Origin: Aurantiochytrium sp. KH105
Taxonomy: Eukaryota > Sar > Bigyra > Thraustochytrida > Thraustochytriidae
Assembly: GCA_003116975.1 (NCBI GenBank)
Contig: BGKB01000078.1
Location: forward strand, 238,556 to 302,555
Length of the DNA: 64,000 nt
Direction of reading: 5' to 3'
Part shown: piece after piece, positions 10,337 through 20,700 of the stretch
Position numbering within the stretch: the stretch's first letter is position 1
Layout: every line of letters begins with the position of its first letter
Program-made: the position numbers and the translations under genes
Notes under the pieces: model-generated
What the model saw: the letters and a program-made list of their open reading frames with translations, nothing else
Told to the model about the DNA's origin: nothing
Database searches by the model: none

Positions 10337-10633
10337 TCATTGATGAGACATCTGCTTTTGCGATTGGTCTATTTGGGTTTGAAATAGCACATTGGAAGAA
10401 ATGTTATCAAGGAAGAGTTCAGCAAGACCGATCTGGGCAGCTAAACGCTTCTGCGGGATCGCACTGCTGCCCGCCTCAGGTGTCAATGCCATGTCAAGCT
10501 CAGTTTCACCGTGCCCAGCTGCAAGCCCTGCCATCATCATCATCACGTAAATACCACAGTCAAACCCGTTTCTTTGAGANCACCCAACGAGCTCAAGGTG
10601 TGCGTCAAAGTGGTCTATCTTCACAAAAGCGGG
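10337..10633 (-). pseudogene. C48 (Ulp1/NEDP1-like) cysteine protease C-terminal fragment
   Basis: The frame read leftward from the in-frame stop at 10634-10636 to the stop at 10337 has the C-terminal signature of the Ulp1/SENP fold. HFDAHLE matches the family's aspartate strand, QRNGFDCGIYVM holds the catalytic Cys with its Asn-Gly-x-Asp-Cys-Gly setting, and IPQKRLAAQIGLAEL matches the last helix. It most resembles SENP8/NEDP1-type deneddylases in layout. The upstream half, with the catalytic His, is not visible in any frame within several hundred bases, there is no ATG, and the assembly has an ambiguous base at 10580. It is either a decayed fragment or the last exon of a damaged or misassembled gene. 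Confidence 0.5.
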
Positions 10634-10846
10634 CTATTGACCGTAGTGTTTCCTCTAGAGGCAGTGTCCCCCAGGCTGGTTTTCCCTACAGCTCGAAGCT
10701 ATTCGCGTACCCCCCTTCCATGAAGTGGTCCCCATAGCTTACTCCGTTCCTGGGGGTGCCAGGGGAGGACCTGCGGCGGATCCTGGTGGGTCTGCCTCGG
10801 CGCGGGATTTCGCCGGCGCAGGCGGCTCGCGCAACTGCGGCGCCGG

Positions 10847-10918
10847 CGCAAGTGGGGAATGCCCGGCCGCAAGCGCGGTATCGGCGGCGGCGGAAGTGCG
10901 CAGAGCCGCGCGCAAGTA
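10847..10918. promoter_or_regulatory. CGCAAGTG element cluster upstream of SDH2
   Basis: CGCAAGTG at 10847-10854 followed by GGGAATGCC, a variant CGCAAGCG at 10868-10875, and CGCAAGTA at 10911-10918. The first 17 bases match 36164-36180, upstream of the sorting nexin gene. It lies about 800 bp before the SDH2 ATG. Confidence 0.55.
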
Positions 10919-11701
10919 GGCTAAACGGCCCCTGCTGCTGCTGGCAGAGCTGCTACTGCTGCTGCTGCAGCGGGGCGCTGCGGCGCAGGGTTGATACGAG
11001 TTTAGAGAGGCGCCGCGCAGGGAGGACTCGCGCTCTGCGCCGCGACAGACTCCGATCGACGCAGCCTCGCCGCCCGCGCGCGTCCCAAGGTACGTCCACC
11101 CCGCGCGAGGAGACCCGGCCGCCGCGAGCGCAGCCCCCGCCCCGCGCGCGCCCCGCCGCCCGCCGCCCGCCCGCGCCCCGCCTCCGCGCCGCGCCGCGCG
11201 GCCGTCCGCGGCCGCCCTGGGAGCGGGCTCGGACTCCGCGAACGAAACCCGGCAGAGGCATGCCTGCCATGGCTGCGCGCATCATCCGCCGCGTCCGGAG
11301 AGTGCCTGGCCGCCTGCCTGGCCGCCCGCCCGCCCGCCTGCGCGCGCGCGTGCGCGCGTGCACGGCCGGCCCCGCGCCCGAGGCCCGCGAGCGAAGCTCC
11401 GACGGGCGCGAGCGCGGCTGCAAGGCCGCAGGGCGAGACGTGCAATAAGGACGGACAGGCCTCTCGATCTTAGATAGGGGAGAAGGAGGCCTTGCTCGGC
11501 GCCGGGATGGATGGAGATTTTATGGAGTTGGAGATGGAGAGGGAGAGGGAGGGTGAAGATGGAGAGAAGGAGGCCAGGGATATGGAACGGAGAGACTGAC
11601 TGACGTGCAATGATGTTCATTCATATGCATTCATTCCACGATGATGACGACACCACAGGAACAGTTGCAGCTTGCCGAAAAAGCCTAAAAAAGGAGAGAA
11701 A
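10919..11701. other. Spacer and probable 5' UTR of SDH2
   Basis: Very GC-rich to about 11440, then a GGAGA-rich purine stretch at 11470-11600. No coding region seen. Confidence 0.6.
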
Positions 11702-12520
11702 ATGGCGCTTCGCTTGACGACCGCCCGCGCGGGCCTCATCGCCCGCAAGGCCGGCCCCTCGATGCAGGTCCGTGCCCTCTCGTCGGCCGGCGACCTCAAG
11801 GTAGAGAAGAAGGCTGAGAAGATCAAGCACTTCAAGATCTACCGCTACGACCCGGAGAACAAGGCCAAGCCCACCATGGTTGACTTCCCCGTCAACATGA
11901 ACGAGTGCGGCCCCATGGTTCTGGATGCCCTCATCAAGATCAAGAACGAGCAGGACGCCTCGCTCACCTTCCGCCGCTCGTGCCGCGAGGGTATTTGCGG
12001 CAGCTGCGCCATGAACATTGATGGAAGCAACACTCTTGCTTGCCTCGCCCATATCGACGACAAGCCCACCACCGTCATCTACCCCCTTCCCCACATGCAC
12101 GTCGTCAAGGATCTCGTGCCGGACATGAACAACTTTTACAGGCAGTACGCGTCCATCAAGCCTTGGCTGCACCGCAACGCACCCAACACTGACGGCAAGG
12201 AGAACCTTCAGAGCAAGGAGGACCGCGCCAAGCTCGACGGCATGTACGAGTGCATTCTCTGCGCCTGCTGCTCGACCGCCTGCCCCTCGTACTGGTGGAA
12301 CTCCGAAAAGTACCTCGGACCTGCCGTCCTCCAGCAGGCCTTCCGCTGGATCGATGACTCTCGCGACGAGGCTACCAAGGAGCGTCTCGAGGCCCTTGAC
12401 GATACCTTCAAGCTCTTCCGCTGCCACACCATCATGAACTGCAGCAAGACCTGCCCCAAGCACCTCAACCCGGGTAAGGCTATTGCCAAGATCAAGAACC
12501 GCGTCCTCTCGATGCACTGA
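11702..12520 (+). CDS. SDH2: Succinate dehydrogenase iron-sulfur subunit, mitochondrial
   Basis: 272 residues. This subunit of respiratory complex II passes electrons from the flavoprotein to ubiquinone at the inner mitochondrial membrane. The first 35 residues (basic, Ala/Arg/Ser-rich, no acids) are a presequence ending near VRALSSAG. The 2Fe-2S site is [13 protein letters not shown] with the fourth Cys in TLACLA. The 4Fe-4S and 3Fe-4S sites are [17 protein letters not shown] and [18 protein letters not shown]. All eleven expected cluster cysteines appear present. The length is usual for the family and the end ([10 protein letters not shown]) is intact. The ATG at 11702 gives a proper presequence. 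Codon use is strongly C-ending, as expected of a highly expressed gene. Confidence 0.97.
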   Translation: MALRLTTARAGLIARKAGPSMQVRALSSAGDLKVEKKAEKIKHFKIYRYDPENKAKPTMVDFPVNMNECGPMVLDALIKIKNEQDASLTFRRSCREGICGSCAMNIDGSNTLACLAHIDDKPTTVIYPLPHMHVVKDLVPDMNNFYRQYASIKPWLHRNAPNTDGKENLQSKEDRAKLDGMYECILCACCSTACPSYWWNSEKYLGPAVLQQAFRWIDDSRDEATKERLEALDDTFKLFRCHTIMNCSKTCPKHLNPGKAIAKIKNRVLSMH

Positions 12521-12991
12521 TTCATCTCATCTCCCACAATCAACAAACACCCTCATCTCCTTCCTTAACCAGCCCCCTTTCACGTCGGTTGCCTCCACAC
12601 AATCATCATCATCATCAACAACAACAGCCACAACAACATCTACCACAGCCATTCCAACTAGAAGGATGAGCAAGAGTCTGTCGACCGGGGGCTTTTAAAG
12701 GCGAATCCCGCTCGCCTGCTCTCTCATAAATAACTCTTTCTGTCACGTCCCGGTTTGTTTTCGCCAACCATGAGCGAAAGGGAAAAGAAAATGTCCCTTT
12801 GCCTCGGCTGTCCTGCTCTTGTCCATCCATCGACCGAATGTGTTTTGAGTGCATGCAGCGCAGGATCGCGCAACACGCCAAGCAAGCTAGCTAGCTCCCT
12901 GCTAAATCAACGAAGCTGCCTGCCGCCTGGGATGACATTGCTCTGCCCAGCACTTCATAAACCCTCCAAGACAGTTGAGCACGCGAGAAAC
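12521..12991. other. Spacer between SDH2 and the dehydrogenase
   Basis: An ATCATC/ACAACA-rich 3' UTR stretch (12600-12655) is followed by ordinary spacer. An in-frame ATG at 12770 could extend the next gene by 74 codons, but that extension has no recognisable feature. Confidence 0.5.
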
Positions 12992-14047
12992 ATGTCTTCG
13001 TCAACAGCAGCATCAGCCGCCGCCGCCGCCGCCGCCGCCGCTGCCTCGACGAACTCCTGGTGGGCGGGTTGGCTCGCCGGCATCGCTTGCGCCGCGGTGG
13101 CCATTCTCGCCGCTCTCGCCACTCTGACCTGGGTGGCAGGAGGCACAAGCGGGCTCGCAGGCGTAGGCCCCTGCAAACCCTTCCGTCTCCACGGACGCGA
13201 TGCCGTGATCACGGGCGGAGCGTCCGGAATTGGCTTGCAGCTGGCCAAACGTCTCGTTGACGCTGGCGTCTTCGTCCACCTTGTTGACGTCGATGAGGAC
13301 GCCCTCGAACGTGCTGCGCGGGAAATAGGCGAACAACACGCCGCAACGCAAGCTCGACGACCCGAACAAGTCTGTGAGACACACCTTTGTGACGTGGCAG
13401 ATCCCGAAGCCTTTCCACGCGTCCTCAAAGACCGTGTGCAGGTCTCGGCACGCAGACGTGGTCGACACGTTTCTCTGCTCATTAACAATGCAGGGATAGT
13501 CTCAGGCAAAGCCTGGAAAGACTTGTCTGCCACAGAGTTCGAGCGCACCGTGCGCGTTGGTGCCATTGCGCATTTCGCCGCTCTCAAAACCCTCTTGCCA
13601 GAAATGGTGGCTCACGCCGATGGCGCCGTCATCACGGTCTCTTCCCTCATGGGACTTTTGCCTGGAGCACAGCTCGCCGACTACTGCGCTGCCAAACACG
13701 CCGCTGTCGGCCTGCACGAGGCAATGCGTCTCGAGGTTGGGGACGTGGTTCACTTCCTCCTCGTCTGCCCGTACCTTGTCGACACACCCATGTTCCAAGG
13801 CGCTTTCGAGGCCCCTAACCTATGGCTTGTGCGCAAGCTCTTCCCACCTCTACGCGCAGGCGCCGTTGCAGACAGCATACTAGGAGCTCTATGCCAGCGT
13901 CAGTACACCCTTATTTTGCCTCGGGTCCTTGCGCTTGCACCCTTCTTGGCTAAACTTTTGCCCGTCAAACTTTATGAGACCGGTCTCATATGGATGGGAG
14001 CACGCGACGGCATGCGAACCGCCCGAATTTGCACTTCCAAGTCATGA
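12992..14047 (+). CDS. Membrane-anchored short-chain dehydrogenase/reductase
   Basis: 351 residues. A poly-alanine start is followed by a hydrophobic segment (about residues 24-52, WWAGWLAGIACAAVAILAAL) that would anchor the protein in the ER or a lipid droplet. The Rossmann fold begins with VITGGASGIG (T74 on), the NAG motif is at 166-168, and the active site is the VSS serine with Y231 and K235 in YCAAK. NAD(P)-dependent oxidation or reduction of a lipid alcohol, retinoid or steroid is likely; the anchor plus catalytic layout resembles the SDR16C (RDH10/HSD17B11) group. I chose this ATG because the hydrophobic segment then lies at the N-terminus; the ATG at 12770 is the alternative. Substrate is unknown. 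Confidence 0.85.
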   Translation: MSSSTAASAAAAAAAAAASTNSWWAGWLAGIACAAVAILAALATLTWVAGGTSGLAGVGPCKPFRLHGRDAVITGGASGIGLQLAKRLVDAGVFVHLVDVDEDALERAAREIGEQHAATQARRPEQVCETHLCDVADPEAFPRVLKDRVQVSARRRGRHVSLLINNAGIVSGKAWKDLSATEFERTVRVGAIAHFAALKTLLPEMVAHADGAVITVSSLMGLLPGAQLADYCAAKHAAVGLHEAMRLEVGDVVHFLLVCPYLVDTPMFQGAFEAPNLWLVRKLFPPLRAGAVADSILGALCQRQYTLILPRVLALAPFLAKLLPVKLYETGLIWMGARDGMRTARICTSKS

Positions 14048-15515
14048 TCAAATTGTATCAAGCAAAAGCCTAGCTGCGAAGGCCAACGGGCCGGATGCAG
14101 CACGAATGTATCAAATTTATTCAGGTGATTATCGGAGGTTGGTCTCCGAACGAGCAGTTTCAAGTGTTCATTGGTGGCAAACCCACCAAGTTTCCCTTGC
14201 CTCGGTTGGTTTGTGCCAAAGTCGAACAGGACACCACTCCAACCGATTCGGTGTCCTCGCACCACCAAGACATGAGCGTAGCGTGGCGAGCAAGCGAGCG
14301 AGCGAGCGGCATCATCGGTTTTATCTTTTCACTTTCTTCTTTTCCAACTCCACGACTTTCATTTCAAATTTCGTACGAAGCGGACACCAAAAGCTTCGAC
14401 GCTGGTGGCAGCGTCCCGTCCTGATTCTAGGCCTAGACCGCCTTTTATTACCTTTCCCTCTAATCTAGAAACACAGTACTACCAGCAGCAAGCCCGACTT
14501 CGAGTCAATCGAAAATTCAACGGCTAGGATCCGTTAGCCCTAACTTGAAGTAAAAATTTATTCCTCTTCAAGGGTCGACGAGGTAGCTAGCTGGCTGTAG
14601 CTGGCTGTAGCTGGCTGCAGCTGCAGATTTTCGTGAGACAGAGCATGCTCGGCTTAGCTTGCTTGAGCGATTCGTACTATTTCAATGCCGCCATGTCTCG
14701 AGAATTCTTAAGCGCTGACGTGGCAAGAAATCTCGCGCGTGGTGGTGCTCTCGACTCTTCAGCAGCTAGCTGCAGCTGCTCCCTGTACCGATTTTCGACA
14801 TTGTGAGTCCAGTGCGGAAGAACCACAGCCCCCATCTCTCTATCCGAGTGGGGCCATCCCAACTGTCGTCCAGCTGTGCACCTATGACCGTGCGATCACC
14901 GTCCGATTTACCCCCCTCTCAACCAATGCTTGGCGAGACTGCGACGACTTTGTTCTGGCTGGGTACAGTCAGAGCTGACAAATGTAGCGTCCAAGGGGTA
15001 GCTGGCTGAAACTGGCAGAGGAAGTTGCCCTCCCTCAAACTCCCCGCTGCGGCCGCCGTCCGGAGTCCGCCAAGCGCCGTAACGGCACTTGCGTCCTTGC
15101 TCACCTTGGTCTGAGCTCGGAAGGGAGCAGCACGCACCTTTGCCATTCAACATAGTGAGGCGCTTCTTCTTTCGGACTGTGAAAAGGTGTCAAGCTCGAG
15201 GGGGTGCGCGCAGTGCCAGTAAACCGCAACCAAGGGTGCGCGCGCTCAGCAGCAAACGAGTCCTGGCAACAGCTTTGCCAAGCTCGTGCTGGCTGGCTGC
15301 TTAGCTGGCTGGCTGACTGACTGGCTGCTCACTTGCCCGCCTGTCGAGCTGACTGCTGCAGCGCAACCGCAACAGCAGAGTTGAGAGCGCTGCGTTTCCA
15401 CGTCGCAGAAACTAGCAGTCGATCACGCGACGAGCGTCGAAAAGCAAGACAAGCAAGGAGAGCTTTCGTGTGTCAGAATATTGGATTTCTTCTTCCTCCT
15501 CGTTTCCAAGCCAAG
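14048..15515. other. Spacer upstream of the phosphodiesterase gene
   Basis: No credible gene. Contains TAGCTGGCTG repeats (14585-14622), a CGAG repeat near 14293-14310 and GGCT repeats near 15285-15325. One CACTTGCG octamer at 15086-15093 is about 430 bp before the ATG. Confidence 0.55.
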
Positions 15516-18500
15516 ATGGCTGAAGCCAATGAGGAAGGCGCTGTCGTCTCTGACACCAGCAAAAGCTTCAATAGCGTCTCCGCTCGAGAGTCGCCCAAGC
15601 GCCCGGACTCTATTTGTACACATCGCACGAGCTCACCGAGTCCTCCCGAGGGGAGCACGCCGAAAACGGCTGCATCACTTTTCGATTCGGGCGTCTTTAG
15701 CTGCCTTGAATCAGAAAATGAGGAATTGAGAAGACGAATAGGTTACCTTGAAAGCAAACTACTCGAATTGGGCGTGGACATTGATACTTACACCGGCCCG
15801 AGTGGCGCTGAAGACCTGAACTCTGTCAATTCTGAGCCGAGCAAGGCAAGCAACAACTCAGGAGTCTCAAACGAGAACTCTTCAATCTATCGACTCAGCC
15901 ATTTTGGCTCGAGGAATTTTTCCCAAGGCATCGTTCGGACGCACAGCAGTGCCACACGAACCGTACGGCGCACTATCGGAAATTCCGACGCATCAGGGAA
16001 AAGCGAGGCGAGCACCCCGACTTCTCCTAAAAGTGTTTCCAGCAAAGGAAAGGAAGATGGCGGTGACGATAACTTTGTGAGTAACAGCAACCTTTTAGAA
16101 GGTTTCCAGCACCGGCGCTCCACCATGCGCCAAGAACGTACCATGGAGCGGCAAGCCTCGCTTCGCTGGAAACTCGAGCAAGAACAAAGCGCCGCAAAAG
16201 TCGAAGAGTCCAAGGATGACGAGAAAGTACAAGGCACAGGCAGCAACCAGAATGCCACTACGATTCCTGCTTCCTCTGTACCATCCCATGACGCGCCTGT
16301 GGACGAAAAAACAGCTCGATCAAAAGGAAATGATTCGGACAAGCTTGGCAGCTCGCGGGACAATCATACGCCATTGGAGAAATCTGACAAATCTGCGCCA
16401 ATCAATGAAGCCCAGGAGCCAAAGCAACAAGCTTTTCAGCCACAAAATCTGCCCGTGGACGCACGGCAGGGCCCGATCCTGTCCATGACAGCACTTGAAT
16501 TCGCCGCAAAAGCAAGCGTTCCGGTGAACCAGTTACCTCGCGGGGGGGTTCATGTTCAGACGAGTAAAGGTGCAATTCAGTTTGGCATTCCCCCGGAGAC
16601 GATCAAGGACTGCATGAAGCTTGGTCTTGAAGTCCCACAGTGTTACATTGTACCCAAGGATCGCTTCAGCCTTCGCTATGGCGTGAACATGTGCGAGATC
16701 GAGTTCCCCGTATACTTTAACTTCTTTATTAAACAAGCGCGTATGCAGCTCGTCGCACCAGCGCCTGTTGCCAAGATTGTACGAGATATCCTCGTCGAGA
16801 CACTGGAAGGTCCAGCCGAGCACAACTTCCACGTTGACCAAGAGTACGCGCAGCAGGCTCCTCTGGCGGGACGGTACTCTTTTGCGGCGAGGCCTGATCA
16901 TATTAAAGAGATCAACTTCTTCAAGGAGCCACGCGACGGCCGCGCCATCTCCGCCGATACCGCTCTCGGATTTATTCACTTTTTGCCCTTCCAGGACCAG
17001 CGTGACAAGATGACTGACGCAGCGGTTCAGATTGCTCTGACAGCCGGTTTAGCAAGCGCTCCAAGGTCCCCACGGAATAGCCTCACCGCATCGCAACGCT
17101 GCTTATACACAGGCTGCCTTCAAGGTCCCGCGGAACAAGCAGGTGGTGGGCAGCCGCAGAACGGCCAGACGCAGGGCGACAGTGATGTCGAAAGCGACAA
17201 ATTTGAGCCAAAGGCTCTTGAGGAGGCATTCGGTGGTGAAGAAGATGGCCGCAAAGAGACCAGCATGCCACGCCAGACCCCTATCATGGTCGCCGTCTTT
17301 GATAACGGTCTCGAGATCATCGACACAGATGATGAATATGTTGTGCTTGACGACGGTGTCGAGATTGCGCGCATGAAAACCTTTTTGGGCTCCTGGACCC
17401 CTCCTAAGGAGCTCTCGGCGCCACCCACAACGCGCACTGTCATGACCCCTCCAGCTTTTGGTGTTACCGTGCTCGGCTCCTCGCATGGCTTCGATGCCCA
17501 GGGAAGCACATCTGGCTTTGTGTTGTGGATCAACCGCAAGGGCATCATGGTCGATCCACCTCCAAACGCTACGGAATTCCTGCAAGAAGCAGGCATTGTC
17601 CCTGGTATGATTAACGGCATTATTCTCACCCATTGCCACGCCGATCATGACGCCGGAACCTTTCAAAAGATTTTAAAGGAGGGCAAAACAACGCTAATCA
17701 CGACGCGAACCATTTATGACTCCTTTATTCGCAAGTACGCTCTCATCAGTGGATTTGGAGAGCCCTTTTTGCAAATGCTTTTCGAGCATCGTCTGGTAAA
17801 GATTGGCGAGGACGTCCACTGGGGCGGTGGCACTCTTCGCTTCTTTTACAGCCTTCACGCGCTTCCCTGCATTGGTTTTGAGGCCATGGTTGCTGGCAAG
17901 CGCTTTGTCTATTCTGCAGACACTTTTTACGAACCGGAGGGTTTGCGCAAGCTGAGAGATCAGAATTATCTCTCGCACGCCCGCTGCGATGCTCTTATCA
18001 ACTTCCCCTGGGACTGTGACGTGATTTTTCACGAAGCGGGAATCCCGCCAATCCACACCCCGCTTACCGCCTTGCAGGAACTCCCTGAAGATGTGCGCAG
18101 CCGCCTTTATATTATTCACATTGCCGAAAAGAATGCAGAGAACTCGGGGCTTCGACTCGCGCGCGCCGGGGTCCAACATACCATCGTGATTCCGACACCA
18201 ACATACGAGCACGCCACGTCTGCGGCGATTCTGCAGCTCTTGAGGTCCACCGACATCTTTCGACACTTTTCCATCACGCAAGCCAGTGACTTGCTGCAGC
18301 TTTGCAAGTGTAAAACCTACAAGACGGGCGAATATGTTTGTCGTACGGGAGACATTGGCGATCACTTTTATGTTATTCTTTCCGGGTTTTGCAAGGTCCA
18401 GTTCTCCTCGCGAGAGGACCAAGACTTGGGCAATGACCTGCACAAGGACCAGCGCAACGACGCCAAGGCTGGCCAGACGCTCAAGCTAAAAGCACACTCC

Positions 18501-19274
18501 TTTGGTCGGAAGGGAAGCGGGCACTCTGCGCTGTCTGCTGTCTTGTCCTCAATGGGATCCAGCACGCAGAGTGCAGATTGGAATATGGATGACACCGACG
18601 AGATTGATCAGCATCAGACCAAAGAGTTTGGGCCCGGCGACTACTTTGGGGAGCTTGCTCTACTTTCAGGAGATCGCAGGCGGTCCGCAGACATTGTAGC
18701 AAGTACCGAAATGACACTCATTGAGCTCGACGCCCACGCGTTTCGGTATCTGCTCGACACGACGCCAGGTCTCGAGTATCGTATGGAGAGATTGTCGAGA
18801 ATTAGATGTAGTCTGAGCTGGAAAGCCATCGGAGCAAACTCTGTCCTCTCTCGCCTTGGGTCCAAGCAACGCTCGCAGCTTCAGTCCGTGTTGCAAGTCC
18901 AGCATGCGGTAGCTGGCACGAAGTTGTGGACAAAGAATCAGCCAACAACTTGCGCTTACCTACTGGCAGGAGGCAAAGTTGACGTAATGGAGCTCCGCGA
19001 TAGTATTGATGAGCCCTTTCGCGCAGGCACATTTTTTTGCAATATTGCCAGTCTCATGAGCATTCGTCAAGCGCACCAGTCTGGCTCAAGCTCGCTGAAG
19101 TCCGCCGGTGCCTTGCGCGCGAAAGGAAGGTCGAAGATCGTTCCGTCCCGCATTTCTCTAATTGCGAAGACCGATGTTGACCTGTACTTTATAGAGGTCG
19201 AGGACATTCTCGATTTCCTCGATCACAATCCTGGCGTTCTTATCAACCTCATCGACTCTGTCGTGTTGGAGTAG
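15516..19274 (+). CDS. GbpA/GbpB-like cyclic-nucleotide phosphodiesterase (MBL fold plus two cNMP-binding domains)
   Basis: 1252 residues. The N-terminal 330 residues are Ser-rich with a short coiled coil (about 64-85, ESENEELRRRIGYLESKL). A conserved segment follows (about 340-420, VQTSKGAIQFGIPPETIKD). The catalytic domain is a class II, metallo-beta-lactamase-type phosphodiesterase: H706-C-H708-A-D710-H711, then SADTFY and IFHEAG supplying later metal ligands. Two cyclic-nucleotide-binding domains follow (about 910-1080 and 1100-1250); the first has GDYFGELALLSGDRRRSAD, the phosphate-binding cassette, and the second is degenerate, lacking the Glu/Arg pair. This layout is that of Dictyostelium GbpA (a cGMP-stimulated cGMP phosphodiesterase) and GbpB, so feedback-activated cyclic nucleotide breakdown in the cytosol is inferred. 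There is no membrane segment. A long linker sits inside the first binding domain. Confidence 0.88.
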   Translation: MAEANEEGAVVSDTSKSFNSVSARESPKRPDSICTHRTSSPSPPEGSTPKTAASLFDSGVFSCLESENEELRRRIGYLESKLLELGVDIDTYTGPSGAEDLNSVNSEPSKASNNSGVSNENSSIYRLSHFGSRNFSQGIVRTHSSATRTVRRTIGNSDASGKSEASTPTSPKSVSSKGKEDGGDDNFVSNSNLLEGFQHRRSTMRQERTMERQASLRWKLEQEQSAAKVEESKDDEKVQGTGSNQNATTIPASSVPSHDAPVDEKTARSKGNDSDKLGSSRDNHTPLEKSDKSAPINEAQEPKQQAFQPQNLPVDARQGPILSMTALEFAAKASVPVNQLPRGGVHVQTSKGAIQFGIPPETIKDCMKLGLEVPQCYIVPKDRFSLRYGVNMCEIEFPVYFNFFIKQARMQLVAPAPVAKIVRDILVETLEGPAEHNFHVDQEYAQQAPLAGRYSFAARPDHIKEINFFKEPRDGRAISADTALGFIHFLPFQDQRDKMTDAAVQIALTAGLASAPRSPRNSLTASQRCLYTGCLQGPAEQAGGGQPQNGQTQGDSDVESDKFEPKALEEAFGGEEDGRKETSMPRQTPIMVAVFDNGLEIIDTDDEYVVLDDGVEIARMKTFLGSWTPPKELSAPPTTRTVMTPPAFGVTVLGSSHGFDAQGSTSGFVLWINRKGIMVDPPPNATEFLQEAGIVPGMINGIILTHCHADHDAGTFQKILKEGKTTLITTRTIYDSFIRKYALISGFGEPFLQMLFEHRLVKIGEDVHWGGGTLRFFYSLHALPCIGFEAMVAGKRFVYSADTFYEPEGLRKLRDQNYLSHARCDALINFPWDCDVIFHEAGIPPIHTPLTALQELPEDVRSRLYIIHIAEKNAENSGLRLARAGVQHTIVIPTPTYEHATSAAILQLLRSTDIFRHFSITQASDLLQLCKCKTYKTGEYVCRTGDIGDHFYVILSGFCKVQFSSREDQDLGNDLHKDQRNDAKAGQTLKLKAHSFGRKGSGHSALSAVLSSMGSSTQSADWNMDDTDEIDQHQTKEFGPGDYFGELALLSGDRRRSADIVASTEMTLIELDAHAFRYLLDTTPGLEYRMERLSRIRCSLSWKAIGANSVLSRLGSKQRSQLQSVLQVQHAVAGTKLWTKNQPTTCAYLLAGGKVDVMELRDSIDEPFRAGTFFCNIASLMSIRQAHQSGSSSLKSAGALRAKGRSKIVPSRISLIAKTDVDLYFIEVEDILDFLDHNPGVLINLIDSVVLE

Positions 19275-19649
19275 CCGACATTTTTGTTTATTTTATGACC
19301 GTCTCCACGTAAGACCAGGAGACGATTTCCCATATTGGGTTACGGAGATTTGGCACTCGCGATATTCCGCACTTCAGCCAATCGCCTCGCCGGCGCGCAG
19401 GCTCGCTCCGCCGCCGCCTGGCTGCCCAGAACACCCGGCGGCACGGCCGTGCAAGCCTTCGTTATAAAGTTGTGTCACCCCCCTTTTTTCACCTCATGCG
19501 TCCAATCATCGACGATGGACCAGTGCAGAACTGCGCGAAAGGGCGACTTTGCGCGGGCTTTGCGACCGTGTTTGCGGAGGAGACTGCCGCGCAGCTGGGC
19601 TAGATGCCAGGCAGAGGCAAGGAAACGCGTGGAGAAGACAAACTTGCTG
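19275..19649. other. Spacer between convergent genes
   Basis: Probable 3' UTRs of the phosphodiesterase and the next minus-strand gene. No coding sequence, RNA gene or repeat stands out. Confidence 0.5.
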
Positions 19650-20700
19650 TTAAATATCGTTGTTGGTCGGTTTTGCTTGCATTTTGCGAAATTTGGTCTT
19701 CACGTTGACAATCTTTGCCTTGATCTGGGTCTCTGTAGGGAAGCTAGCTGGCTTGGGCTCAACGTGTTGATCAAGAAAAGTCTGCATGATTTGCTTGGGG
19801 GTCTTGCTTGGGTGTCTTGCTTGGGTTCGTGACCGTAAGAAGTTGAATCTCGCTGGCAGATTTGGCTTCCATGCCTTTTCGCCCTGTTCCTGATGACCCA
19901 GACTGTATAACTGCTGCAGCTGCTGCGTCCTTCGGTGCAAGCTCTGCTGCCCTTGCCAGTCTTTCAGCTTGCTCTCGAGCCTTCTGTTGAGTGCTGAGCT
20001 GCCCGATGAGCAACTTGATGCGTTCCTCATAAGGAAGACACAATCGTCCTGGGAACTCCTTCTCGAGTTGCGCGCGCATCACACCTGGCCCCATCTTGTG
20101 CGACGAGTCCTCGACGCCTAGTCGAAAAAGCTCTTCGAGTCGCTCCCTGTAAGGGCCCATGTAGTCGCTACCGTAAGTCGAGCCGTGATGAGGCCGCCGC
20201 GCCCAACCTTGAGGTTTCGCTGGAAGAACATGGTGTTCCGCGAGCGCATACTCTGGCATATCGCTTCTCCCGTCTCGCAGGCTGATCATCACTTGCGAGT
20301 CATTGCTTGCTATTTGCGTTGCGTTGTCCACGCCGATCGTCTCGCACGCTTGCTCAATTGTATCCTCGTCATTGTGGGCATCATCATTCAAGTCGATGCC
20401 AGTCGAGGTCGTGGCTTGCACAAGCAAGTCCCCACTCTGGTCCATCGACTCCACCATGCGACGAACTGCGTATGCAGCGACATCTTGCCGCTCGGAATCG
20501 ACAAAAGATGCCGATCGTTGCTGCTGTGCTTGCTGCTGCGATCGATGTTGGTCTGACAAGCTGTTGGAGCATTCGTTTGTTGCACCGCTCGTTGAAGCAT
20601 GACGCCCAGGCCGACGAGGACCAAGAAATGTGCCACAACAAAACACATTTAGCAAGTGTACTCCCCAAAGCGGTCCCTCGAACAAGACGTCATCGCTCAC
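19650..20700 (-). CDS. Unrecognised protein with two related helical modules; frameshifted
   Basis: I do not recognise the family. The main frame runs from about 20700 to a stop near 19771. It has a Ser/Gln/Asn-rich acidic N-terminal half, then a charged module (YRERLEELFRLGVEDSS, KMGPGVMRAQLEKEFPGR, LPYEERIKLLI). A second, similar module (TPKQIMQTFLDQHVEPK, FPTETQIKAKIVNVK) lies in the next frame and ends at the stop at 19650. The two frames meet in three copies of a 13-bp repeat (19791-19829); one base or one unit too many would explain the break. There is no ATG at the far upstream end of the frame; the first in-frame ATG is at 20457, so the 5' end is uncertain and could involve an intron. 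It could be a recent pseudogene, a sequencing error, or a genuine frameshift. Confidence 0.5.
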
